A stretch of DNA of 64,000 nucleotides from JABDKJ01 sp964609215 (GTDB lineage: Bacteria; Bacteroidota; Bacteroidia; Flavobacteriales_D; JABDKJ01). The notes below the pieces were generated by a model, which had not been told where the DNA came from, did no database searches, and saw nothing but the letters and a program-made list of their open reading frames with translations. The translations under genes and the position numbers were made by a program. Each line of letters starts with the position of its first letter. The first letter of the stretch is position 1. This document shows positions 8,165 through 15,961 of the stretch, piece after piece. The stretch spans positions 434,001-498,000 of the forward strand of contig CAZSQZ010000001.1 in NCBI GenBank assembly GCA_964609215.1, written 5' to 3'.

Positions 8165-9345
8165 GAGCGAATCGCAGCAATCCCTGGCAATGTTTTTCCT
8201 TCCATATATTCCAGCATAGCTCCTCCTCCAGTAGAAACATAAGAGACTTTTTCAGCTAGGTTGAATTTTTTTAAGGCAGCAACAGAATCTCCACCACCAA
8301 CCAAGGAGAAAGCACCCTTTTCGGTAGCCTTTACTATTGCATTTGCTATTGCAATTGTTCCATTAGCAAAATTGTCAAATTCAAAGACACCCATGGGCCC
8401 ATTCCATAATATTGTCTTACTTTCCAAAATGGTTTTCTCAAAGTGATTGACCGTTTCTATTCCAATATCCAAGCCCATCCAGCCACTGGGTATTTCATTT
8501 GTTTTTGAAACCTTTGAGACAGCATCTGGCGCAAAATCTTCGGTAATGATGGTATCAATTGGTAGTAACAAGTTCACATTATTCTCTTTAGCCAACTGCA
8601 TAGTTTTTAAAGCCTCATCTATTTTATCCTCTTCAAAAAGAGAAGTTCCAATTTGACCTCCCATAGCTTTGGCAAAAGTATAAGCCATGCCACCACCGAT
8701 AATTAGGTTATCGCATTTCTCAATTAAGTTTAGAATCACATCCAATTTGCTAGAAACTTTAGCGCCTCCAATTATTGCAGTCACAGGCTTTTCCGAGCGG
8801 AATAAAACCTTATCTAGACTTTCAATTTCATTTTCCATGAGTAAGCCAAAGCATTTATCCTCTATAAATTTTGCGATAATTGCAGTTGAAGCATGCGCTC
8901 TGTGTGCAGTTCCAAAAGCATCGTTCACATATATATCGCATAGGCTTGCAAGTTCTTTGGCCATAGACTCATCACCTTTCTTCTCCCTTTCATCATAGCG
9001 AAGGTTTTCAAGTAGTAAAATTTCACCTTCATTTAAATTATTACACCTTTCTCTGGTAACATTTAAATCCTGCATTTCATCAAAAGCGATTTCTTTTCCC
9101 GTTAATCTGCTAAGTTCAGAAACAATGTGTTTCAAAGAAAAAGCATCTTCTCTACCCTTTGGTCGCCCAAGATGTGACATTAGAATAACTTTCCCGCCCT
9201 TTGACAATATATGATTGATTGTAGGTAATGCGGCAACGATTCGCGTGTTATCACTTACCGTGAATTGATCATTTAGTGGAACATTAAAGTCCACTCTGAT
9301 TAAGGTCTTTTTTCCGCTGAAATCTAATGTCCTAATACCTTGCAT
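8161..9345 (-). CDS. pgk: Phosphoglycerate kinase
   Basis: Reversible phosphate transfer from 1,3-bisphosphoglycerate to ADP in glycolysis, 394 aa (standard length). Visible features are the N-terminal RVDFNVPLND loop, MSHLGRPKGR, LLENLRYDEREKKGD, the DIYVNDAFGTAHRAHAS block, AIIGGAKVSSKLDVI, NGPMGVFEF and the C-terminal GGGDSVAAL with STGGGAMLEYMEG. The gene is monocistronic as seen here. It starts 50 bases from the divergent holB, so both promoters must sit in 9346-9395 or inside coding sequence. Confidence 0.97.
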   Translation of the reverse strand: MQGIRTLDFSGKKTLIRVDFNVPLNDQFTVSDNTRIVAALPTINHILSKGGKVILMSHLGRPKGREDAFSLKHIVSELSRLTGKEIAFDEMQDLNVTRERCNNLNEGEILLLENLRYDEREKKGDESMAKELASLCDIYVNDAFGTAHRAHASTAIIAKFIEDKCFGLLMENEIESLDKVLFRSEKPVTAIIGGAKVSSKLDVILNLIEKCDNLIIGGGMAYTFAKAMGGQIGTSLFEEDKIDEALKTMQLAKENNVNLLLPIDTIITEDFAPDAVSKVSKTNEIPSGWMGLDIGIETVNHFEKTILESKTILWNGPMGVFEFDNFANGTIAIANAIVKATEKGAFSLVGGGDSVAALKKFNLAEKVSYVSTGGGAMLEYMEGKTLPGIAAIRS

Positions 9346-9395
9346 TATTGTAAATTGATGATTAAAATTATTGATTCAAATAAACGATTAATATT

Positions 9396-10457
9396 TTGTT
9401 CGAATCCATTTTTATTCAAGACGAATTAAAAGAAAAATTTGTCACCGCTATAGAGAGCAAAAGAGTTCCTCATGCCATTTTCCTGAAGGGAAAGGAGGGG
9501 AGTGGAAACCTTCCCATAGCCATTGCTTTGGCGAACGAATTATTGAATCAAGATAAATCCACGGGTTTGTTTGGAGAACCCAAGAAAGACGATAGAGCTC
9601 TTGAACTAAAGCATCCGGATTTAAACATTGTTTTTCCAGTTCAACAACTGGCCTCAAAAAAGCAGGTAACTTCAGAACCATTCATTAACGATTTTCGCGA
9701 ATACTATCAAGAGAATCCATATATGCGTTTTGATGATTGGTTGAACAGAATAGGTCATGAAGACAAAAAACCAATTATTTCAGTTCATGAGGCAGTTGCT
9801 ATTTTAAAGAAATTATCATTGAAGTCATTTGAAGGGGGATATCAGGTTCTAATTATTTGGAAGCCAGAATTAATGAATTTGGAATGCGCAAATAAGTTAC
9901 TCAAGATTATAGAAGAACCAGAACCCAAAAATGTGATCATTATGGTTGGGGACAATTGGGACAATTTGCTTGCGACTATAAAATCTAGGGTTCAATTAAT
10001 ACGAACAAAGCCATTCTCAGTAAACAAAATTGAAAGCTGGTTACGAGATAATTATGAAATTGAGGAAAGTAAAATTATTGATATTGCTAAAAAAGCTGGA
10101 GGTATTCCGGGAGAGGCCATTCGTTTAAAAGAGGAGTTGATAAATGAAGACACCCTTTCCATGCTAGATGTTTGGTTAAAGACATGCTCTTCATATAATC
10201 ATATAGGTATAATAGACTTGGCGGATAAATTTCATAGCTTAAACAAGATTGAAAAACAGAATTTTTTAATTGAAGTTTTGAATAGAATTCAAATAGCTCT
10301 GGTCAATGATAAGTTGAGGATAGATCAATGTGATTCCATTCAAAAAATAGTGGAAAAAGCAATTTATAGTCTTTCTAGAAATGCCCATGTCAAGACATTA
10401 TTCTTAGATTTAAGCTTAAGGACGTGTAAAATATTAAATAGGCCTCCGAAGGGTTGA
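9396..10457 (+). CDS. holB: DNA polymerase III delta' subunit-like AAA+ protein
   Basis: Clamp-loader subunit delta' of the replicative polymerase, 353 aa, starting at TTG. The N-terminal AAA+ module has a degenerate P-loop (LKGKEGSGN, without the usual GKT/S), as expected for delta', which does not hydrolyse ATP. Typical blocks follow: KHPDLNIVFPVQ, LLKIIEEPEP with the sensor-1 region, and IKSRVQLIRTKPF. The zinc-module cysteines of E. coli delta' are not evident, as is usual in Bacteroidota. Function is inferred from family resemblance and position. Confidence 0.88.
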   Translation: MFESIFIQDELKEKFVTAIESKRVPHAIFLKGKEGSGNLPIAIALANELLNQDKSTGLFGEPKKDDRALELKHPDLNIVFPVQQLASKKQVTSEPFINDFREYYQENPYMRFDDWLNRIGHEDKKPIISVHEAVAILKKLSLKSFEGGYQVLIIWKPELMNLECANKLLKIIEEPEPKNVIIMVGDNWDNLLATIKSRVQLIRTKPFSVNKIESWLRDNYEIEESKIIDIAKKAGGIPGEAIRLKEELINEDTLSMLDVWLKTCSSYNHIGIIDLADKFHSLNKIEKQNFLIEVLNRIQIALVNDKLRIDQCDSIQKIVEKAIYSLSRNAHVKTLFLDLSLRTCKILNRPPKG

Positions 10458-10482
10458 TTATATTATCCTAACTTAGCGATTG

Positions 10483-11643
10483 ATGGGGTGTAATAATTGT
10501 GGAAATAGAGGTAGCGGCTTGCCTGCTGGTTGTAAAAACAACGGAGCATGTGGAATAAGTGGTTGTGATAAGTTACCAACCTTTAATTGGCTTTCTAACA
10601 TGAGGGACCCAAAAGGCTCAAAAAAATATCCTTTTGTGCAAGTTAGGTTTAAAAATGGAAGAAAGGTTTTTTATAGAAACGATAAGGAACTTGAAGTCCA
10701 TCCGGGAAATGCTATAGTTGTCGAAGCACAAAGTGGTTATGATTTAGGTGTTGTTTCTTTGGTTGGAGAATTAGCAAGAATTCAAAAAGAGAAAGTAAAA
10801 ACGAAAGGAAAGGAAGAAATTAGGAGAATCTTGAGGCTTCCCTCGGATATTGATATAGAGAAGTGGGTTGAGGCTAGGAAAAAGGAAAAGGAAACCATGG
10901 TAAGAACCCGACAGATTGCTCTAGCTCTTGGTTTGCAAATGAAAATTGGTGAAGTTGAATATCAGGGAGATGGAACTAAAGCCACCTTCTTTTACACAGC
11001 AGAAGAGAGGGTGGATTTTAGACAACTTATTGTAAAACTAGCTGAAGCTTTTAGAATTAGAGTTGAGATGAGGCAGATTGGGGCAAGACAGGAAGCGGGT
11101 ATGGTTGGCGGAATAGGTTCTTGTGGAAGAGAGTTGTGTTGTTCAACTTGGCTAACAGATTTTAGAACAGTTCAAACGAGTTCAGCAAGATATCAGCAAT
11201 TGGCCATTAATCCACAGAAGTTAGCTGGACAATGCGGAAAATTAAAGTGTTGCTTGAACTATGAATTGGATAGTTATTTGGAAGCTGTAAAGGATTTTCC
11301 GGGCTCAGACACTAAGTTAGAAACGCAGAAAGGGAGAGCGCATTTATTTAAAATGGATCTATTCAAAAAGGTAATTTGGTTTGTTTATTCAAATGATCCA
11401 ACAGCTTCTCCAGTAGAGTTATCTCTTAAGCGAGTTCGTGAAATTCAGAAGATGAATCAAAGAGGAAAAAAGCCTGAAAGTTTAAGAGACCTTTCGCATA
11501 TTCCTAAGCAATTGGATTTTGATTCTCACGATTCAGAAAATGAAAATCTTGGTCGATTTGATGCTAAGTTTAGCAAGAAAAAGAGAAGGAAAAAGAGAAA
11601 ACCAAAAAGAAAGAATTTGCAAAAAAGTAATAAAGCAAAATGA
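10483..11643 (+). CDS. ricT: PSP1 domain protein, RicT-like iron-sulfur subunit
   Basis: Homologue of the PSP1/YaaT (RicT) family, 386 aa. In B. subtilis RicT acts with RicA and RicF in an Fe-S-containing complex affecting RNase Y and phosphorelay functions. The family core includes GSCGRELCCSTWLTDF and AGQCGKLKCCLNYELDSY, both Cys-rich. An extra Cys-rich N-terminus adds C3, C6, C17, C23 and C28. The C-terminal 35 residues are a Lys/Arg-rich tail. I chose ATG 10483 over a TTG one codon upstream. gldH overlaps the 3' end by four bases, a linkage I recall from Flavobacterium. Confidence 0.9.
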   Translation: MGCNNCGNRGSGLPAGCKNNGACGISGCDKLPTFNWLSNMRDPKGSKKYPFVQVRFKNGRKVFYRNDKELEVHPGNAIVVEAQSGYDLGVVSLVGELARIQKEKVKTKGKEEIRRILRLPSDIDIEKWVEARKKEKETMVRTRQIALALGLQMKIGEVEYQGDGTKATFFYTAEERVDFRQLIVKLAEAFRIRVEMRQIGARQEAGMVGGIGSCGRELCCSTWLTDFRTVQTSSARYQQLAINPQKLAGQCGKLKCCLNYELDSYLEAVKDFPGSDTKLETQKGRAHLFKMDLFKKVIWFVYSNDPTASPVELSLKRVREIQKMNQRGKKPESLRDLSHIPKQLDFDSHDSENENLGRFDAKFSKKKRRKKRKPKRKNLQKSNKAK

Positions 11644-12101
11644 GACTGGTTTTTTCCTTACTGATTATTCTTTTTATTAGCTCCTGTTCATACAATTCAG
11701 TTTACGATGATTTCACGGTTATTAAAGGTGGAAACTGGCACTATAAAGATACCGTGAACTTTAGTTTTGAGGTTACTGATACCACTCAGTTCTGCGATTT
11801 TAGCTTGATTGTTCGTCATGATAATGATTATCACTATAGTAATTTCATTTCTTTTGTTCGTTTGGAATTTCCAAACGGGAGAGCGAGAATGGATACGGTA
11901 GAAATGATATTGGCTGCATCAAATGGAAAATGGTTAGGACAGGGTTTGGGAGACATATATTCCAACGAGCAGATATATTTGGAAAGGAATAGATTTCCTT
12001 TGAAAGGAGAATACAAATTTCAAATTTTACATGCTATGAGAGATGAGTTGCTGCTAGGTATTAATGATGTTGGAATAGCTATAAGAAAGAATGAGCACTA
12101 A
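11640..12101 (+). CDS. gldH: Gliding motility lipoprotein GldH
   Basis: Outer-membrane lipoprotein of 153 aa needed for gliding in Flavobacterium johnsoniae and associated with T9SS function. The signal peptide ends in FISSC, with lipidated Cys16. The family pattern is visible: WHYKDTVNFSF near 33-43, then DFSLIVRHDNDYHYSNF and LGQGLGDIYSN, with a final basic strand. ATGA overlap with ricT couples translation. Together with the T9SS cassette at 57196-62178 it implies a working T9SS elsewhere in the genome; motility itself cannot be inferred. Confidence 0.92.
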   Translation: MRLVFSLLIILFISSCSYNSVYDDFTVIKGGNWHYKDTVNFSFEVTDTTQFCDFSLIVRHDNDYHYSNFISFVRLEFPNGRARMDTVEMILAASNGKWLGQGLGDIYSNEQIYLERNRFPLKGEYKFQILHAMRDELLLGINDVGIAIRKNEH

Positions 12102-12162
12102 CTGCAGCTTAACACTTTTTATCAAATAGAATTATATTTAAATCGTTATTGGAGAAAATCGA

Positions 12163-14610
12163 ATGGCAAAAAAGAAAACACCTAGAGACACGAGCAAGAT
12201 TAAAAGACTCTTTTGGGTTGTAGGATTACTCCCATTTATGGTACTTGGAGGCCTTCTAATTGCTGCCGCTTTCAGCGAGCTTCCAACGTTTCAAAAAATA
12301 GAAAATCCTAAAAGCGATTTAGCAACGGAAATTATTACGGCAGATAATAAGGTAATAGGTAAATTTTGGAATAAGAATCGAACCAACATTGAGTTTGAAG
12401 ATATTCCTCCTCATATGGTTCAAGCGCTTATTGCAACAGAAGATGAACGTTATCATAATCACTCTGGCATAGACCCTGAAGGAGTAGCTAGAGCGGTCAT
12501 TTTTATGGGGAATAAAGGTGGGGGAAGTACCATAACCCAGCAATTGGCAAAGCTACTTTTTAGTGAAAGGCCGAGAACGAAGTTTGAGAGAATCTTTCAA
12601 AAAGCTCAGGAATGGATTATTGCCGGAAGGTTGGAAAAAAACTATTCGAAAAATGAAATCATCACCATGTATTTTAATCAATATGATTTTCTATATAATG
12701 CTGTTGGTTTGCAGTCGGCATCTCAAATCTATTTTGACAAAAAGCCCTTGGAATTGAAGATAGAAGAAGGAGCCGTTTTAGTTGGAATGCTTAAAAATCC
12801 ATTTATCTATAATCCCAAAAGAGAGAAATATAAAGAAAGCGCTTTGAATAGAAGGAACACCGTTTTAAGTCAAATGGTGAGAAATAATTTCTTATCGCAA
12901 GTTGAATATGATTCATTGAAGCTGCTTCCAATAAAGTTGAATTTTTCTCCACAAGGACATGAAGAAGGTTCTGCACCCTATTTTAGGGAAATTCTAAGAG
13001 CAGAGGTAAAGGAAATCCTAAGTTCAGAAGATGAAGATGGAAATCCGATCTACATGGATGCCAATGGTAATAGATATGATGTTTATAATGATGGATTAAA
13101 AATTTATACCACACTTGATTCTAGACTACAAGAATATGCTGAGTATGCGGTTACCAGACATCTTTCAGAAGAATTACAAATAGATTTTGATCGGCAAAGC
13201 AAAAAGAATAAGAATAGGCCATTTTCTAATGATATAGATGATGAACAAGTCCAAAAGATTTTAGTGAGCACCATGAAAAGAACCAAGCGATACAAGATTG
13301 CTAGTGGTAAGTTGTGCCCCTTCTGTGAGCGAACGAAATTCATTGATAAAATTGATGTAGAAGGCAAAGATTATTATTCATGTTCATTCGAGGATCACAA
13401 GCATAAATATAAGGTTCCAGTAAGGAGTGATAAGGAGATGCTTGAATACTTTGATAAACCTGTTCAAACACGAGTATTTACTTGGGCTGGTTATAGAGAT
13501 ACTTTAATGTCTCCTATGGATTCTATTCGCCACCACAAGAAATTTTTACATGCGGGAATGGTATCCGTAGATCCTAAAAATGGATTTGTAAAAGCATGGG
13601 TTGGAGGAATAGATTATAAATTTTTCAAGTATGATCATGTTAAGCAAGGAAAGCGTCAGGTAGGCTCTACGTTTAAACCCATTGTTTATGCAAATGCGAT
13701 AAGAGATGGTTATTCACCTTGTTTTGAACTTCCCAATCAAAAAGTGTGTTTTGATTTACCCAATGGTGATCAATATTGCCCAAAAAATTCTGGAGATAAG
13801 TATGGAGGAGTTATTTCTTTAAAAGCAGGTTTGGCTAATTCAGTGAACACAGTTACCGCCTGGGTAATGAAAAATTGTGGAGGACCAGAAGCTACTATCA
13901 AGTTAGCAAGAGACCTAGGTATAAAAAGTCATCTAGAACCCGTTCCTTCTCTTTGTTTGGGAGTCGCAGATTTATCGGTTCTTGAGATTACTGGGGCCAA
14001 TGCAACCTTTGCAAACAAAGGAGTATATATTGAACCCACCACTATTTTAAGAATAGAAGATAAAAATGGAAACACTATATACGAAGCGGAGCCGATGACT
14101 AAGGAAGCCATTGATGAAAAGAACGCTTATGCCATGTTGGAGTTAATGACTGGGGCAATAGATGGTGTTTACAACAAGTCTACGGACAGAGTAAGTGGAA
14201 CAGCAATGCGATTGAGGGGGGACAACAAGAGGAGAAAATATGACAATATTGGGAAGATGCAAATTGCTTGTAAAACAGGAACCACTCAGAATAATTCAGA
14301 TGGTTGGTTCATTGGAATAACGCCAGATTTGGTTACCGGTGTTTGGGTTGGAGCAGATGACAGATCGGTGCATTTTGAAAACACTTCCTTTGGACAAGGA
14401 GCCAATACTGCACTACCTATTTGGGGCTTTTATATGAACAAAGCATATAAAGATAAAAACTTGAAAATTTCTCAGGAAGATTTTGAAAAACCTCCTTTCT
14501 ATATAACAGAAGATTGTGAAAATTATCAGCCCAGCAATTTTTCATTTGGAGATGATGATGATCCAATGGATGAGTTTGAAGATCCAGATGAAGAACTAGA
14601 ATTTGAATAA
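12163..14610 (+). CDS. Class A penicillin-binding protein 1A
   Basis: Bifunctional peptidoglycan glycosyltransferase/transpeptidase, 815 aa, with one N-terminal anchor (about 15-38). The transglycosylase domain shows ATEDERYHNHSGID (about 91-104) and GGSTITQQLAKLL (120-132). The transpeptidase domain shows the catalytic Ser502 in GSTFKP, the SVN motif (LANSVNTVTAW) and KTGTTQ. Between the domains lies a Cys/His insertion with CPFC at 385-388, Cys407, His412 and His414, which resembles a small metal-binding ribbon. The C-terminal tail is strongly acidic. scoA overlaps the stop by one base (TAATG). Confidence 0.95.
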   Translation: MAKKKTPRDTSKIKRLFWVVGLLPFMVLGGLLIAAAFSELPTFQKIENPKSDLATEIITADNKVIGKFWNKNRTNIEFEDIPPHMVQALIATEDERYHNHSGIDPEGVARAVIFMGNKGGGSTITQQLAKLLFSERPRTKFERIFQKAQEWIIAGRLEKNYSKNEIITMYFNQYDFLYNAVGLQSASQIYFDKKPLELKIEEGAVLVGMLKNPFIYNPKREKYKESALNRRNTVLSQMVRNNFLSQVEYDSLKLLPIKLNFSPQGHEEGSAPYFREILRAEVKEILSSEDEDGNPIYMDANGNRYDVYNDGLKIYTTLDSRLQEYAEYAVTRHLSEELQIDFDRQSKKNKNRPFSNDIDDEQVQKILVSTMKRTKRYKIASGKLCPFCERTKFIDKIDVEGKDYYSCSFEDHKHKYKVPVRSDKEMLEYFDKPVQTRVFTWAGYRDTLMSPMDSIRHHKKFLHAGMVSVDPKNGFVKAWVGGIDYKFFKYDHVKQGKRQVGSTFKPIVYANAIRDGYSPCFELPNQKVCFDLPNGDQYCPKNSGDKYGGVISLKAGLANSVNTVTAWVMKNCGGPEATIKLARDLGIKSHLEPVPSLCLGVADLSVLEITGANATFANKGVYIEPTTILRIEDKNGNTIYEAEPMTKEAIDEKNAYAMLELMTGAIDGVYNKSTDRVSGTAMRLRGDNKRRKYDNIGKMQIACKTGTTQNNSDGWFIGITPDLVTGVWVGADDRSVHFENTSFGQGANTALPIWGFYMNKAYKDKNLKISQEDFEKPPFYITEDCENYQPSNFSFGDDDDPMDEFEDPDEELEFE

Positions 14611-15308
14611 TGGATAAAAGAGTAAATAACGCAAAAGAAGCAATTGCAGGAATTGAATCTGGAATGACCCTAATGCTCGGAGGTTTTGGCCTTTGTGGAA
14701 TTCCTGAAAATTGCATTTCTGCCCTTGTAGATGCAGAAGTAAATAACCTGACATGTATTTCCAATAACGCTGGAGTAGATGACTTTGGCTTGGGATTATT
14801 GTTACAGAAAAAACAAATCAAAAAAATGATTTCCTCTTATGTTGGAGAAAATGATGAATTTGAAAGGCAGATGCTTAGCGGGGAATTAGAAGTAGATTTA
14901 ATTCCACAAGGTTCCTTGGCTGAAAGATGCCGAGCAGCAGGTGCAGGTATTCCTGCGTTCTATACTCCGGCAGGCTATGGAACGGAAGTAGCTGAAGGAA
15001 AAGAGACCAGAGAATTTAATGGAAAACCACATATTCTGGAACATGCTTTTGAAGCAGAATTTGCTATAGTAAAAGCCTGGAAGGGGGACTCAAATGGAAA
15101 TTTGATTTTTAAAGGGACAGCCAGAAATTTTAACCCTTTAATGGCAATGGCTGGGAGAATCACTATAGCTGAAGTTGAACATTTAGTTGAACCGGGAGAG
15201 CTAGACCCAAATAGTATTCACACCGCAGGAATATTTGTTCAAAGAATATTTCAGGGGAGTAACTACGAAAAAAGAATAGAACAAAGAACGGTTAGAACAA
15301 AAGGATAA
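14610..15308 (+). CDS. scoA: 3-oxoacid CoA-transferase subunit A
   Basis: Alpha subunit of succinyl-CoA:3-ketoacid CoA-transferase, 232 aa, which activates acetoacetate for entry into central metabolism. The family pattern includes GMTLMLGGFGLCGIPE near the N-terminus, NAGVDDFGLGLLL, SYVGEND, GIPAFYTPAGYGTEVAEGKE and NFNPLMAMAGRITIAEVE. ATG overlaps the PBP1A stop and its own stop overlaps the scoB ATG, both as TAATG, so the two subunits are translationally coupled and should be made in equal amounts. Confidence 0.95.
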   Translation: MDKRVNNAKEAIAGIESGMTLMLGGFGLCGIPENCISALVDAEVNNLTCISNNAGVDDFGLGLLLQKKQIKKMISSYVGENDEFERQMLSGELEVDLIPQGSLAERCRAAGAGIPAFYTPAGYGTEVAEGKETREFNGKPHILEHAFEAEFAIVKAWKGDSNGNLIFKGTARNFNPLMAMAGRITIAEVEHLVEPGELDPNSIHTAGIFVQRIFQGSNYEKRIEQRTVRTKG

Positions 15309-15961
15309 TGTTAGACAAAGTAGGAATAGCAAAAAGAATAGCACAGGAATTACAAGACGGTTGGTATGTGAATTTAGGAATAGGAATTCCCACCTTAGTT
15401 GCAAATTACATTCCCAAGGGAATAAGTGTAGAGTTTCAGAGTGAAAATGGAATTTTAGGCATGGGTCCATTTCCAATGGAAGGAGAGGAAGATGCAGATT
15501 TGATAAACGCAGGAAAACAAACGGTAACACTTCAACCGGGTGCTGTACTTTTCGACTCTGCAACAAGCTTCGCAATGATAAGAGGAAGACATGTTCAATT
15601 AACTGTTTTAGGCGCAATGGAAGTAGCAGAAAATGGAGACATTGCCAATTGGAAGATTCCGGGAAGAATGGTAAAGGGTATGGGTGGAGCTATGGATTTA
15701 GTAGCTTCTGCGGAGAATATTATTGTGGCTATGATGCATACGAATAAAAGAGGAGAGTCCAAATTATTGGAAAAGTGTTCATTACCATTAACGGGAGTAA
15801 ATTGTGTGAAAAGGGTAGTTACCAATCTTGCCGTGTTAGACGTTAAAGATGGAGCATTTCATCTATTAGAAAGAGCTCCTGGAGTGAGTGTTGAAGAAAT
15901 TAAAAATGCAACTGCGGGCAAACTAGTTGTTAGTGGAGATATTCCTGAAATGCAGATTTAA
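15308..15961 (+). CDS. scoB: 3-oxoacid CoA-transferase subunit B
   Basis: Beta subunit of the same CoA-transferase, 217 aa. It carries the catalytic glutamate in the family motif EFQSENGILGMGP (about 39-51), where the Glu of SENG forms the covalent glutamyl-CoA intermediate. Other matches are YVNLGIGIPTLVANYIP, LINAGKQTVTL and MGGAMDLV. The stop codon overlaps that of the convergent exported dehydrogenase gene by four bases (TTAA), leaving no room for an intrinsic terminator. Confidence 0.95.
   Translation: MLDKVGIAKRIAQELQDGWYVNLGIGIPTLVANYIPKGISVEFQSENGILGMGPFPMEGEEDADLINAGKQTVTLQPGAVLFDSATSFAMIRGRHVQLTVLGAMEVAENGDIANWKIPGRMVKGMGGAMDLVASAENIIVAMMHTNKRGESKLLEKCSLPLTGVNCVKRVVTNLAVLDVKDGAFHLLERAPGVSVEEIKNATAGKLVVSGDIPEMQI

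Noticed and set aside
14417..14821. 134-codon minus-strand frame across the PBP1A/scoA junction
   Set aside because: It covers the ends of two convincing plus-strand genes and its translation shows no family features.
15201..15617. 138-codon minus-strand frame opposite scoB
   Set aside because: Leu/Ser-rich translation typical of antisense to a conserved gene; the scoB catalytic motif lies in this region on the other strand.
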